Below are positions 22,594 to 35,360 of a stretch of DNA of 64,000 nt, in pieces. The DNA is from Ceratotherium simum simum (taxonomy: Eukaryota > Chordata > Mammalia > Perissodactyla > Rhinocerotidae), in the NCBI RefSeq assembly GCF_000283155.1, contig NW_004454177.1, positions 156,639 to 220,638 of the forward strand, read 5' to 3'. The notes under the pieces are model-generated. The model had not been told where the DNA came from. It saw only the letters and a list, made by a program, of their open reading frames with translations, and ran no database searches. A program made the position numbers and the translations under genes. Each line of letters starts with the position of its first letter. Positions within the stretch are counted from its first letter, which is position 1.

Positions 22594-25285
22594 CTGGGGG
22601 AAAGACACATCGTGAACAGGTGACATGTTAGGGATTATCTATTCAAATACTAGTACCTTATGTGCTTTTCTCTGGCATAAGAATATATTCAGAGGGTTAA
22701 TGATGAAGCTGGGAAGGAGAAAGAAGCTGAAGGAGATAAAGATGCCAATAATAAGAATCCTTTTAAATACCAGACCCAAGTGGGGAAGCTGTAAGACTCA
22801 CTAAGTACCCATTAAACAGGAACTCTCTGACACATCCTGAGGCTGGTTCAAACACTAGCTCCACTTTGAAAAAAGTGTACTTAATATACTACTCCTTACG
22901 TATATTGATAAAGTGTAATTAACCCCTCTGAACCTCAGTATTCTCTTTCTAAAATGAAAACTATACTACCTGTATGTCCTATATGCACATATGAATTAAT
23001 ATATGTGAAGTCCCTAGAAGGGTGCCTGGCCTATAGGAAGCGTTTAATCAATGATGATAGACCTAAGTATTGTTCCTGTTATTGTTGTTACTGTTGTTAA
23101 ATAGACCTCGGCTGTTGCTTTGGATCATGCTGTTCAGAGACCTGCACACAACAAGCTACCTGATTCAAAATGGACCCCTGCAACTTAGATCACTTATCTT
23201 GTGACTTTTCTTTCGGGGCTCATAATTGCAACCATTGTCTGTTTCCTCTGTCCAAAATATTCCAACAAATATAAATATCACATATACAACATGTCCTCTA
23301 TTTTAATTCAGGCCATCCTAAACATATCTTCCAAATTTTATTATAATCTTAGACAACCATTTCACATGATATGGTAACAAACACTTTATGTACTTAGATT
23401 ATGATTTACATTATGATTCTTTTATCCGGAGAATCAGCAGGTGGGTCTGGTCTTAGCCACTGTCCCTAATACCACTAGAAGCTCCTCTCTGACCATTCTG
23501 AACTGAATCATTTGTGAGCTTGCCTCTCCCTGTTCTGTCAAAGGCTGACCTGAGCTGCAACCTCCAGCACCAATGAGGGGGATTCTCATTGAACTTACAC
23601 CTTAAGGAGCTAAAAAGGAATTGCCTGGTGCATAAAGAATGTTGAAGAAAAGTGAAACTGATTTCCTTATCCAGAGTCCCAGGAGCCGATGAGTCACTGG
23701 GAATCACAACCTGCACTCAGCATCCTACAGGCGAGAAAAACATGTGGGCTCTTGAGATAGGCAACTTTCCTTCCCAGAACATGCCCTCATCAAGGATTCT
23801 GAAGCTTTTGGCAAGACTATTTCTAGTTTCTGGCCCTCTGTGCTCATCCCAAACACCATTTAGAACATCACACCCCACCCCAATCCAAAGCAATGTCCAT
23901 GTTGCTCACTCATTTGATGGAAATCATGTTTCTTATACACCATGCTCCATCCCCACAAATCATCGCCAATAAATCACGCTTTTCGTTCCGTGTCTATTTT
24001 TATTTTGAGGATTTGAATAAAAACTGAGTGTGGCAAAATGGCTCACATTTGATAGAAACACTGAGGGCAGTAGCAGCTGTAGGGAGAGGAGAGGATGCTC
24101 AGGAAAAGAGTTTCCATGCAGACACTTGACTGGTAAGTTGTCTGGTAGAACAGGCTGGTGCTGGGGGAGGGAGGAATTTCTAAGAACACCAGCAGGGAGC
24201 TTAAAGCAGGAAAAGGACACAGGACACAGGAGTACAACAGGTGAAGAAACTGTGTCAGCCTACCAAAGCTCTAAGGCTCAGCAGTACTCACCAAGGGTGG
24301 CTTTCAGGTGAAGGAGACAGAAGCAGAGGGGTGTCTCCCACAAGGAAACAGCCTTCTTTCCTGATTCTAACCCCAGAAGAAACCTCTCACTGAGGAAAAT
24401 TTGCTATTCTGCACCCTCTCTCCCACCACTCCCAAGACAAACTATGCTGGGTCAGAATTAGTTCTCTGTCCCTCAGGATGCATTTCAGAAATGCACCTAG
24501 CAACAGGTAGGCAAAGACTGGTCACAGCAGCTGAACAGGTCAAAGCCTTGAATCTGAGGCAGCTGGGAGAACAGAGGGCAGCTCACAGAGCCAGAAGGGC
24601 TGCGCATCAGGTGGACCCTCAGGGATCCAGGAGGGCAGGGACCGAATCGCTCAGCGACACCGGAAGAGGGAGGAGCAGGGTGGCCCAGTGGGCCACACCC
24701 CTGCAGCCTGTTGCGTGGGAGAAGTGGAGAACCCGGGGTCCAAACAAGCAGGCGATTTGGGTGCGGAGTGGGGTTTGGATAGAAACCGAGAGTGATTTAA
24801 TCTTTTAATTTTCAGTCCTAGATTTTCAGGGTCCAAGTGTTAACAGATGGGATCAGAGTCAGTCCCTTGCATTTCTATAAAGAAGAGCTGAGGGGCTGCA
24901 ATCCGACCAGGTTGGCGGAAGGGGGCTTGAAGCTCCATTTCCACAACATAAAATTACATAAAATCGAGAAAACATCAATTGTCCACATGAAAGAAAGAAA
25001 GAAAATGAAAGCAAAAGTAAAGGAAAGTACGAAGATGAACCTTGAGATTGTTAGGAGATGGCTAAATCTCCCTTCCAGCCTCCACAAAGTTTCCCCTAAA
25101 CTGCCAAACCTGCAGAAAGCCCCCGGTATCGCACTCCAAGACTGAATTCCCCACCCCTTGGGCTTGCAGTTTAAAGAAGCCCCAACAGATCCGGAGACAG
25201 AGAAAGGAAGGAAGAAAAAGCGGGTCTTAGTCGTCAAGGGTAAGAGGTGGAATCCAGCCCCGGCCCCGGCAGCCTGACCCCCTAC
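22594..25285 (-). other. first intron region of VWA5A
   Basis: No coding sequence is supported here. A MIR-like stretch lies at about 22840-23060. The part from 24400 to 24780 is richer in G/C and CpG than its surroundings and carries open frames of 135 and 61 codons on opposite strands that match nothing I know. It might be a second promoter region, but I see no decisive signal. Confidence 0.5.
22840..23060 (+). repeat. MIR-like relic
   Basis: 'cccctctgaacctcagtatt' and 'gaagggtgcctggcctatag' followed by 'ttaatcaatgatga' form a diverged MIR. Confidence 0.55.
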
Positions 25286-25345
25286 CTTCTGCTGTAAGTC
25301 CCAGCGCTCCGAGTCCCTGAAAAGAGAAAACAGCTGCAAAATTTC
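25286..25345 (-). other. VWA5A: probable 5' untranslated exon of VWA5A
   Basis: A donor-like junction (AGAAG/GTAGGG on the minus strand) ends a short G/C-rich segment 2.7 kb upstream of the start-codon exon, which itself begins at an acceptor and so needs an upstream exon. The right boundary is only a guess from the TATA-like box. A pyrimidine-rich CAG just upstream would also allow this to be an internal untranslated exon beginning near 25319. Confidence 0.4.
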
Positions 25346-25375
25346 CAGGACGACCCACCCCCTTCTAGGGACCGT

Positions 25376-25381
25376 TTATAA
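25376..25381 (-). promoter_or_regulatory. TATA-like box of VWA5A
   Basis: The minus strand reads TATAAA here, about 30 bases upstream of the inferred start of the untranslated first exon. A G/C-rich stretch (25255-25275) lies just downstream. The placement is inference; VWA5A could equally use other, CpG-type starts nearby. Confidence 0.3.
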
Positions 25382-25399
25382 AGTAGCGATTACAAGACT

Positions 25400-27120
25400 A
25401 AGGGATCGACGGGAAATTCTTAAACAAATATTCTAGCGTTTGCCTTTCTCTGGATCGAAGGGAAATTCTTCCACCCTGGAACTTTTGCTTTTTCCCTTTG
25501 CCTGGTCTTGGCTAAGCACTAATCAGAGGATAGGCAACGGGAAAGGATTTTTTTTCAAGTGAAAATGCTGTAACAGTAACATCGACAATGACATCAAGAA
25601 CTACACATTTCTGTAATAAACTTAATTACCAAGGGCTTACTGAGTGTTACGCCCCGTGAATAATACTGTGTGGTAGGCCCTGAACTTTATGGGCATTATA
25701 TCATTGACTCCTCATCTCTAATTTGAGTTTTTTGTGCCAAGATTTTATCCTCCCTACAGCGTGGGGGGAAGATGAGGAGTCAGGGCAATAGACCAAATCT
25801 TTCCGTCTTGGCTCACTTACCGGGTTTTCAACAGGATCATAAAACCAAGTTTTGAGGGGTAACAATGTAAGTAACTGAGAATATCTGTGCTCATTTTCCT
25901 GGCTAAAGGACACTGGAAGTGATCGAGTTTCCTATGTTTTCTTTATTTCAAAATAACCTATTAAATCTGAGGCTTAAAGAAAAAGTTAAATTGCTGCTGA
26001 GAATCGTATAGGGTAAAGAATATATAATATGTATGGAAAACTCAGCTTGATTTTGGTCTTTGCGATGTATTCGTTCTGGCACATTTACCCACTCTGAGTT
26101 TGTTCTCTTATCTATAAAATGTGGATAATGACATACCTAACTCCGTGGGTTATTTTTAAAGATCCAATGGATCTTAATGGATGTGCATATAAATATATAT
26201 GCACACACATATATACATAAATAATAAAGCACAATGAAAGCACAAATTCTTTTTTATCAGTATTTGGCCCTAGAACCATGTTCTTTACATATACCAAACT
26301 TACTGAGAGAAGGAATGATAATTTTTTCTTGGTAGAAATTGTCTGTTAATTGTTTCTCCTGGCTGTAACGTTTTTGTTGCCTAAAGTATCTGGGCAACAA
26401 CAGGCAGAAGCTGAAAGAGTGGGCAGAGTTCATCGTCTGCTCCAGCTGGACTAAGGATGCTAGAACCAGAAGTCTGCCACAGGCTAGACATGGCGGCTGG
26501 GTTGGAAGGAACTGAATCAGGGAACATACCTATGATGCTGGTTACTGGAAAGAAAATTATATGAAAAGTCTCTGAACCTGGCACAATACACACAATTAAA
26601 CAGATCTTTATAGCTATTAAAAATATGAGTGCATTTTATTTATATGTTTATTCATATTTTGTTTAAACACAATAAATAATTTTACACTTTTCATATAAAC
26701 TATTTAATGAACCCAATGATCAAACTTTTGAAAGAGAAACATGTAATTCATTCTTTTAGTCAACACATATTTATTGGGATTCTACTATACGCAAAGCAGT
26801 GTTCTAGACGTTGGCATTATGGCAATAACAGGACACAAAAATCCTTACCCACCTGGATCTGACATTGCAAGGGAACAAAATAGTCAATAAACAAATAAGC
26901 AAATAAACAAGAAAATAAATATACAGAAAATATCTGGTAGTGAAAGTGCTTAAAGAAAATGGAACAAGTAGTATAATAGAGAATGAATAGAAGCTACTTT
27001 AGATTAGGTGTCTCCACTCAAAAATCTGTCCTTGTGACTTAATGTTACTAAGTATTTTGCAATATCCATTCTCAAGTTTAGTCCAAGCTTAGCCAAGTCT
27101 ATGGTCGTTCAGAATAAAGA
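25400..27120. other. gene-free upstream flank of VWA5A
   Basis: No exon or RNA gene is visible. It contains a short run of TATA and CA dinucleotides (26185-26220) and an ancient repeat (26730-26990). Promoter-proximal regulatory sites for VWA5A may lie in the first few hundred bases but cannot be named. Confidence 0.4.
26730..26990 (+). repeat. ancient interspersed repeat
   Basis: 'cacatatttattgggattct', 'ggcaataacaggacacaaaa' and 'caataaacaaataagcaaat' form the pattern of a common old repeat. The family is not named. Confidence 0.45.
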
Positions 27121-27121
27121 C

Positions 27122-29685
27122 ATTTCCCAGCTTCCTTTATTTATTTTTTTTGGTTGGTGTCATCTTTTTTTTTTTTCCTTTTTTTTATTGTGAAATTTTT
27201 GTTGTACATTATTGTTTATCAGTCACCATATAAGTGCATCCCTCCACCCCTTTTGCCTACCCCCACTCCCATAGCCCCTGGTAACCACCAAACAGTTCTA
27301 TCTGCCCGTGTGTTGGTTTATCTTCCACATACAAGTGAAATCGTGCACTGTTTGTCTTTCTCTTTCTGGGTTATTTCACTTAACATAATACCTTCCAAGT
27401 CTCAAGTCCTTCCATGTTGTTGCAAATGGGATGATTTTTGTCTTTTTTGTGGCTGAGTAGTATTCCACAGTATATATATACCACATCTTCTTTATCCAAT
27501 CATCAGTCGAGGGACACTTGGGTTGCTTCCATGTCTTGGCTATAGTGAATAATGCTGCCATGAACACAGGGGTGCATAAGCCTCTTTGGATTGTTGATTT
27601 CAGGTTCGTTGGGTAGATACCCAGTAGTGGGAGAGCTGGATCATAAGGTAGTTCTATTTTTAATTTTTTGAGGAATCTCCATACTGTTTTCCATAGAGGC
27701 TGCACCAGTTTGCATTCCCACCAACAGTGGATTAGGGTTCCCATTTCTCCACAGCCTCTCCAGCATTTGTTGGTTTTTGTCTTGGTGATTATAGCCATTC
27801 TAACGGGTGTAAGATGATATCTTAGTGTGGTTTTGATTTGCATTTCCCTGATGATTAATGATGTTTAGCATCTTTTCATGTGCCTATTGGCCATCTGTAT
27901 ATCTTCTTTGGAGAAGTGTCTGTTCATTTCCTCTTCCCATTTTTTGATCAGGTTGTTTGTTTTTTTGTTATTCAGTTGTGTGAGTTCTTTATATATTATG
28001 GAGATTAACCCCTTGTCAGATATATGGTTTGCAAACACTTTTTCCTAGCTGGTGGGTTCCCTATTCATTTTGATCCTGGTTTCATCTGCCTTGTAGAAGC
28101 CTTTAATCTGATGAAGTCCCACTTGTTTATTTTTTCTTTTGTTTCCCTTATCTGAGTAGACATGGAATTCAAAAAGATCCCTTTATGGTTGATGACAAGT
28201 AGTTTACTACCTATATTTTCCTCCAGGAGTTTTATAGTTTCAGGTCTCACCTTCAGGTCCTTGATCCATTTTGAGTTAATTTTTGTGTATGGCAAAAGAA
28301 GATGGTCTACCTCCATTCTTTTGCAAGTGGCTGTCCAGTTTTCCCAGCACCATTTATTGAAGAGACTTTCCTTTCTCCACTCTATGTCCTTAGCACCTTT
28401 GTCAAAGATTACCTGCCCGTAGATATGAGGTTTTATTTCTAGACTTTCAATTCTGTTCCATTGATGTGTGTGTCTGTTTTTGTACCAGTACCATGCTGTT
28501 TTAATTACTATCGCTTTGTAGTATGTTTTGAAGTCAGGGATTGTGAAGCCTCCTGCCTTGTTCTCCTTTTTCAGGATTGCTTTAGCTATGTGGGGTCTTT
28601 TGTTGCGCCATATGAATGTTAGTATTATTTGTTATATTTATGTGAGGAATGTCCTTGGGTTTCTGATTGGGATTGCATTGAATCTGCAGATTGCTTTAGG
28701 TAGTATGGACATTTTAACTATGTTTATTCTTCCAATCCAGGTGCATGGAATATTTTTCCATTTCTTTATGTCATCATTAATTTCACTCAATAATGTCTTA
28801 TAGTTTTCATTGTATAGGTCTTTCACTTCCTTGGTTAAATTTACTCCTAGATATTTTATTCTTTTTGTTGCAATTGTAAATGGGATTGTCTTCTTAGATT
28901 CTCTTTCTGTTAGTTCGTTGTTGGTATATAGAAATGCAACTGATTTCTGTAAGTTGATTTTGTACCCTGCCACTTGACTGTAGTTGCTGATTATTTCTAA
29001 TAGTTTTCCAATGGATTCTTTAGTGTTTTCTATATATAAGGTTATGTCATCTGCAAACAGTGAGAGTTTCACTTCTTTGTTGCCTATTTGGATTGCTTGT
29101 ATTCCTTTTACTTGCCTAATGGCTCTGGCCAGAACCTCCAGTATTGCGTTGAATAAGAGTGGTGAGAGTGGGCACCCATGTCTTGTTCCTGTTTTCAGAG
29201 GGATGGCTTTCAGTTTTTCCCCATTGAGTATGATATTGGCTGTGGGTTTGTCATATATGGCCTTTATTATGTTAAGGTGCTTTCCTTCTATACCCATTTT
29301 GTTGAGAGTTTTCATCATAAATGGATGTTAGATCTTCTCAAATGCCTTCTCTGCATCTATTGAGATGATCATATGGTTTTTATTTCTCGTTTTGTTAATG
29401 TGGTGTATCACATTGATTGATTTGAGGATGTTGAACCATCCCTGTGTCCCTGGTATAAATCCCACTTGATCACGGTGTATGATCTTTTTAATGTATTGTT
29501 ATATTCGGTTTGCCAATATTTAGTTGAGGATTTTGCATCTATGTTCATCAGGGATATTGGTCTGTAGTTTTCCTTCTTAGTATTGTCTTTGCCTGGCTTT
29601 GGTATCAGGGTGATGTTGGCCTCGTAGAATGTGTTGGGAAGTGTTCCATCTTCCTCTATTTTTTGGAATAGTTTGAGAAGGAGAG
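27122..29685 (-). mobile_element. 5'-truncated L1 (LINE-1), minus strand
   Basis: About 2.5 kb of L1 with the element's 3' end and poly-A (seen as poly-T, 27166-27190) on the left. On the minus strand, 28638-29318 gives an open stretch of 226 codons covering part of the ORF2 reverse transcriptase with the FADD catalytic box ([10 protein letters not shown]), and 27376-27843 gives 155 codons of the ORF2 C-terminal part ([20 protein letters not shown]). Stops and frameshifts separate the pieces, and ORF1, the endonuclease and the 5' UTR are absent, so it cannot move on its own. Relatively long open stretches suggest it is younger than the other L1 relics here. Confidence 0.92.
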
Positions 29686-30139
29686 ATCACATGAAAACTG
29701 GGTTCAGCAGAAATTTGTCCTAGATGGATGGATAAGAGATAGGATGGATTGAAAAAAAATACCTATCTAGCTGCTATATATTCAGTTCTTATTGGAAACC
29801 GGTGCTAAGTATTTTACATGGTAAGAAAAACAACTTTAATTTCAGATAGCAATAGTGGCTGTCATCACAAAGCCACTTAGTTGTTTGTCAGAAATTCCTT
29901 AGAAGATGTTGATCATTGCTTAAGATTAACAGTTGTCGTCAACTACAAGCAAACATGATTTGGGCAAACCAGAAACATAAATAAGTGCAAAAGGAAATAG
30001 GCAATGTGAAGCTCATGGGTCTAAATCTCTGAGGACTATAAAGGGCATACTTTGCTCATCCAGAGGGTCAAAAATTATAGAGAAATCTAGGAATCAGGTT
30101 CTGATATATTAGGATCAACTTGGTTCTGCCATAGAACCA

Positions 30140-30330
30140 AGTCTGTGAGCTTTAGATTCAAAGAGCTGGGGCTCAATTCCTACCTCGACTACTTAATAGT
30201 TGTCTCATCTTGGGATTACACAAAACAACATATCTTCTCTGATGACCCATGTCATTATTTGTAAAAGGGACTAATGATATCTACCCTGTAAACATGTTGT
30301 AAGAATTAACTAAAATAAGATTTTTAAGGG
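30140..30330 (+). repeat. MIR relic
   Basis: 'gagctggggctcaattccta' and the stretch to 'gtaagaattaactaaaataa' follow the MIR layout with heavy divergence. Confidence 0.5.
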
Positions 30331-30639
30331 TATCTCTCACTCTTTAAATGTTAGTTCCACTTTCCCTTTCTTAGATTGGCCTGGTTTAATCCCGAGAATA
30401 TGGAAAATCTTATTTACATTTAATAGAGAACAGGGTATTGTTATGAAAAGAACTCTGAGATTCCTTACACTTTTTCTAACTCTATAAATATTAGTTAGGT
30501 TTGTTTCAGTTTAGTTTGGTTTCTCACTGTAATTACTAGTGGTTAAAACCAAACCAAACCAACCAAATAGACAAAAACAAAATAAAACAAAAAAAACAAA
30601 ATCTTATCTGAAAATTGGGAAGGTAAGGAGTAAGTTTTT

Positions 30640-30700
30640 CCTTTCCTTCTTCTATCCTTTCCTTTCCTTTCCTTTTTCCTTTCCTTTCCTTCTTTCCAAA
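30640..30700 (+). repeat. pyrimidine microsatellite (CCTTT)n
   Basis: Repeated CCTTT and CTTTT units form a nearly pure pyrimidine tract on the plus strand. It creates spurious Lys/Arg/Glu-rich open frames on the minus strand. Confidence 0.9.
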
Positions 30701-33700
30701 AAGAAAGAAAGATTCTAACAATGGAGAGAAATCTATGTACCATCCAATTTCAATAAAAATCATAGGAGTAAGTAGTATGTGTCAGGAAATTTATAAGCAT
30801 TATTTCATTTAATCCTCACAATCTCCCTATGAAATACTATTGTAACTCCAATTACAAATAGCGATATTAAGGTTCAGAGAGGACCATTGACCTCCTCAAA
30901 GACATAAAGTCAATGAGAAACAGATTTGTTTTTCACTCCCAGAACCTTCTGGCTCCAAGGTGGTACTCTTTTCATTATGTTACAATTTATTCTACAATCA
31001 TAAGAAGGAAGAAAATAGGTAGAAAGTGGAAAAATGACAGATAATCAGGCCAAATCTCTGAGATCTATAAAGAATGAAAGGGGTCCATCAGATGTCTCCC
31101 CAGAATAGAAAAATAGGGTGGCCAGGGGGAATCACAAGCTCTTTGATTCCCAATTCCTTGAAAGATTATCTGGACTACTGTGTACTATTTTCTCACTCAT
31201 AAACTCTCTCAGTATCCAGCATCTAATTGCTCCCTATGCTCAGAGGGCTCCTGCTTATTGGGTCTTGGGATACATCATGAATGGGGCTCCCGAGGGACTA
31301 TAAGATGATTTAAAATCCTACAAAGGTAGGAGATATTTTTACCTCTGCTAACTCTGAGGAAATCACCCTAAGTGACAGGGCAGCCATCAGATGTATAGCA
31401 TCTTCTCTCTGCGTGATTCTAAATGAAAAAGACCATTTGGGGTCTGCAGTTGGAGTACCCAAATCCAAGTCCATGGAACCTAGGGAAGAGAAACTTTTGG
31501 AATGGAGAGCCTCGCAACTCTATAGAAGAAACTGAAGGTAAAAGGAGGAGGGGAAAAAACATTTGTTTTCCTTAATTGAGCCAGTCATGACACTTTTGAC
31601 CACGTGAGTGCTCAGAGCATCTCCCCATCTTTCTCAACTTTTACTTTCACCCTCACTCTGCAGTCCTGGGTAGCAAGGATTGCCAGAAGAATTCACAATT
31701 AAGGGCTTCTTTCTTATTCTATGCAATGACTAGAGTCCTTTCCTCCATTCACTCTGTCAAACAGCATGCAGGAATGCATTTATTCTTTTTTGGTTTATTA
31801 ATCATGAATTCAGCATCTGTCATGTTTCAAGCACCAAACCTACATTGCTTAGGATTAAAAATATTAGTTGGCTATGTTGCCTGACATGGGGAAAATATAT
31901 TTCTATGGCATGGAGAAAATAATAGTCTTTATGATAGAAACATATATGGAAGATATTATCCTGGTTCTCTTCCAAATTCTCTAAAGAATGTATATATTTC
32001 TTCTAATATGGCTCTCTTTCCTTCTCCTTTGCCTAAAATGTAGTATTTCTCAAGGGTTGGCCTCTGGTCCCTATTTTGTCCTCACTTTACCCTGTCTCTC
32101 CTACTGACCTCACTCAGGCTTAAACATTGACTATAATCTTTGTACAGGTAATACTTCACAAATTCTTCAGCATGGGGCTCTGTATAGCAAATATAATAAT
32201 AATGAATCTTTATAAAGCATCTTATTATGTATAAAAATCTTTTATGAACATTATGATATTTAATCTTATAGCAACTTTATGAGGTAAATATTATTTCAGT
32301 TAATCAAAAACAAGCATTTAGTGGGTACCCACTCTCTACCAAGCACAATTATAAGAACATCACACATTTTCAAGGAGCACAGCTATAGTGGTACATGTCC
32401 AAATACAGGTTTATGAAACCCAAATGAGGGACGTAATACCAAGGGAGATTATTTAGTGGTTTGGCAGGAACTTTCGTATTTTACCCGTATTGTCCTGCCT
32501 TAATTATTAATAATGCCCCCTTTCACTTTCAAAAGTGTCTCAACTGGAATGATAAATTTTAACTGATTAGTTAAGGTTGAGGCTACTGGTGCAGGGAATG
32601 CTTTCTGCTTCTTTGAAGATGAGAAGCTGAGGTTCAGAGATTATAAACTCCTTGACCATAGTCACATCACCAAAAAATCAGAATTTGAACTTGAGTCTTT
32701 CGACCTCTAATCCAAATTCTTTTTAATATGCCATGTTTTCTTTTTCCCAGACAAAAGTTTGAATTTGAATTGAATCATCTAGGAAAGTTGTATCCATTTC
32801 TAACTACAGGTGTAAACCGAAATTACTACTTGAATTATCATTCTCTTTTCCTGTGTATCTTTGATGCCTATGAACCTATCTGGTCGTGAGCCTAGAAATG
32901 GTGAGGAGCTTGAATGTTTAAGACTGAAAAAATAATATTTGAAGTTATAGACAAAAATTGAAAAAAAACATGGTAAGTAAAATCTCAATCTAAAATGGTA
33001 TTTTTATGAGATATTTCTCCTAGTTTTTGTTTGCTTTCAGTTTTTATCTTACAGAGAATAATGTTTACATTGCTTTAGAACCAATAGAAATGTGATTCAT
33101 GTTTCACCTTGCATACCACTGACATCACGCATTAGCATGATTCATATTTTACTATGTTTTGAATGGTTTTGAGGGATGGGTGCTTGCATGTAGGTGTGGG
33201 GGCCAAAGTAGGCACTTAAACCATGGTTCCCAGTCTTCTCCATTGCGTGTTTTATTTTTGACCTTAGCATAATTCAGAGGAGACCTTCATGGGTACACAG
33301 GGGTATTTTCTAAACACTTCCCCCAAACTGTAAGTTATTTAGCATTAGCTATGCTCATGTTAATAGTAAGTCAGTACATTATAAGTGTGTTTTTACTTTT
33401 GCCAGGGTAAAGGAGTAAATAACAGTTGCTGGGTACCTGCAATATGACAGATACCACATTAGATGCCTCATTATGCATTATCCTCTTTAATCTACCCAAC
33501 AACCCTTAGAATGCAACTCCATCCCTATTTTGGAGATAAGTAAACTGAAACATAGCAAAGCCACAAAATAGTTAAGCAAGAGCCTAGATTTAGAAGGAAA
33601 TCTGCCTGGCTCAAAAATATTGTCTTTGCTTATCACCATTCCCCCATAGCAGTTAGTCTATTAGCCCGCTGTTCACTGCACTTAACAGAAATTGTTCAGG

Positions 33701-34616
33701 ATCCTACAGGGATGGCTATGTAAAGAGATGGTTAATCCATATCGTGGGGGCCACCCAGCGGCCATGAACTCTTTCTTCAGCAACTTTAGCACGAGTAGAA
33801 ACTGACTTCAGGCCCAGATGATCCCTCACTAGAAGCAGACAAAAATGTTCTGAAAAAAGTGAAGGATAGTGACTTTCTTCTAACAAGAAACTCAAAGGAC
33901 CCAAAGACTCAAAGAACCGAATACAATAAACAGAATCTCTATAGAGACTTGATACCATAAGATAATAATAACAAAGTACATCGATTGCATTAATATATTG
34001 TGATAAGGATATACTAATTGTTATTATCAAATGAACTAAGATACATGATCTAAATTGAGAACCTATAGTTGTGTGAATAATTGTTGTCCTATTTCAAGTG
34101 TTTTTACACCAATTCCTTTTCATATCCTTTTCTTTTTGTTACAGAGCTTTTCACTAATCACGAGTTTCTCTTCTTCCTTCTCTTTAGGAAGATCCATTCT
34201 TCTTCCTTAGCCCTCTACCTCCACCTATCATTTACATTTTTTTTTACTCCAGCAAGAGTCAAATTATCAGTTACTGGCAATTATGAAGATGACCAGGGCT
34301 CATCCTGTCTTTCCTAGTTTAGGAATTAGATACTCTACCTTTGGGCGAATATGTAAATTCCATTTTTTAAGCATTGAATCTCAAGCCAAAAGCAGGCTCA
34401 GTACAACCATTGCTTTCCAGAGTTAATAAAAAAGGCTTAAAATAGTCTAAAGACAAAAATAATCATTTCAGAGCATTCTAAAAGTCTATTCAAATAAACG
34501 CATTTATTGAGTGCTACTATTTCCTAAGTCACGGAGATACAACGGTAAACAAGAATAGACACAGTCTCTTCAAGGAAGTTACAGTCAAAGTATACCCATA
34601 AATTAATTTCTGACTT

Positions 34617-34643
34617 TTCATTCATTCATTCATTCATTCATTT
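34617..34643 (+). repeat. (ATTC)n microsatellite
   Basis: Six tandem CATT/ATTC units leading into an old interspersed repeat that runs to about 34760. Confidence 0.85.
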
Positions 34644-35119
34644 ATGTAACAAATATTTAAATGCCTGTTATTCACAGGCACTGTGATAAATATTGCAGAT
34701 TCAATGACAAATTATAGTGTTTACTCTCAGGGGCCTTACAGTAATAGAACCTGAACTCAGTTTCACTGGAGTTTCTTTTGTTTGTATGGATAGTATTAAC
34801 CTATCTTACCACTTCCAATTTTTTTAGAAGATAAAATTATCATCAGTAACCAATAATTATAAAAGAGATCAGAGAAATTGATCAGGAATTGTAATTAGAA
34901 GTCAGGACAATTATAATTAGACAATTTTCATATATTTTGGATCTCCAAAAACCAGATCATAAAAGTAAAAACTGTAAGTGAAGATGTCATCTCTTCTTGG
35001 ATGATTCACAAGCACCTTTAAACTCAAGTGTTGTAACAGACGGCTGACCACAGGACACCCTAGTGCTCATTTCGTCTTCTCAGTGTATTCAGCTATGTAA
35101 CTTTTTCCTTTAAAGTAAA

Positions 35120-35360
35120 GCAAATAGTCAAACTCATAGAAGCAGAGTGCAGTGGTTGCCAGGGGCAGGAGGAGGGGGAAATAGAGAGTTGCTAATCAAA
35201 GGGTATAAAGTTCCAGTAATGCAGGATGAATAAATTCTAGAGATCTGCTGTACAACTTTGTGCCTATAGTTAACAATATTCTTTTATACACTTGAAAACC
35301 TAAGAAGGTAGATATCACATTTTCTTACTACAATAAAATAAAAATAAAAAATTTTTTAAA
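35120..35360 (+). repeat. L1 3'-UTR fragment
   Basis: 'gtggttgccaggggcaggag', 'tgtgcctatagttaacaata' and 'cacttgaaaacctaagaagg', then an A-rich end, mark an old L1 3' terminus. Confidence 0.8.

Larger units (their letters stand above)
1..25345 (-). other. VWA5A: VWA5A gene locus (3' end beyond window)
   Basis: This is the whole visible extent of VWA5A, transcribed right to left. Sixteen coding exons with GT-AG borders join into one open frame of 759 codons plus one base; exon phases match at every junction. The product has an N-terminal VIT domain (about residues 1-131), a VWA domain (about 281-463) with the complete MIDAS set D287, S289, S291, T367 and D394, and a C-terminal region typical of VWA5A. 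The family is known as a candidate tumour suppressor (BCSC-1, LOH11CR2A); its molecular role is poorly defined, and VIT plus VWA suggests protein-protein interaction. No signal peptide or membrane segment is visible. The last exon, about 26 residues in relatives, should lie left of position 1; adding it gives about 786 residues, the length I recall for the human protein. Identification is by recalled family sequence, not by a search. Confidence 0.93.

Noticed and set aside
24401..24808. 135-codon plus-strand open frame
   Set aside because: Located in the G/C-richer stretch where long chance frames are expected; no recognisable domain and an opposing frame in the same place.
24875..25339. 154-codon minus-strand open frame over the VWA5A first-exon region
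   Set aside because: It overlaps the untranslated exon and intron, has low-complexity Phe/Leu-rich content and resembles no protein I know.
27154..27456. 100-codon plus-strand open frame
   Set aside because: It is the antisense of the L1 3' region and poly-A tract.
28984..29331. 115-codon plus-strand open frame
   Set aside because: Antisense shadow of the L1 reverse-transcriptase frame.
30536..30763. Lys/Glu/Arg-rich minus-strand open frames
   Set aside because: Produced by the pyrimidine microsatellite, not by selection on a protein.
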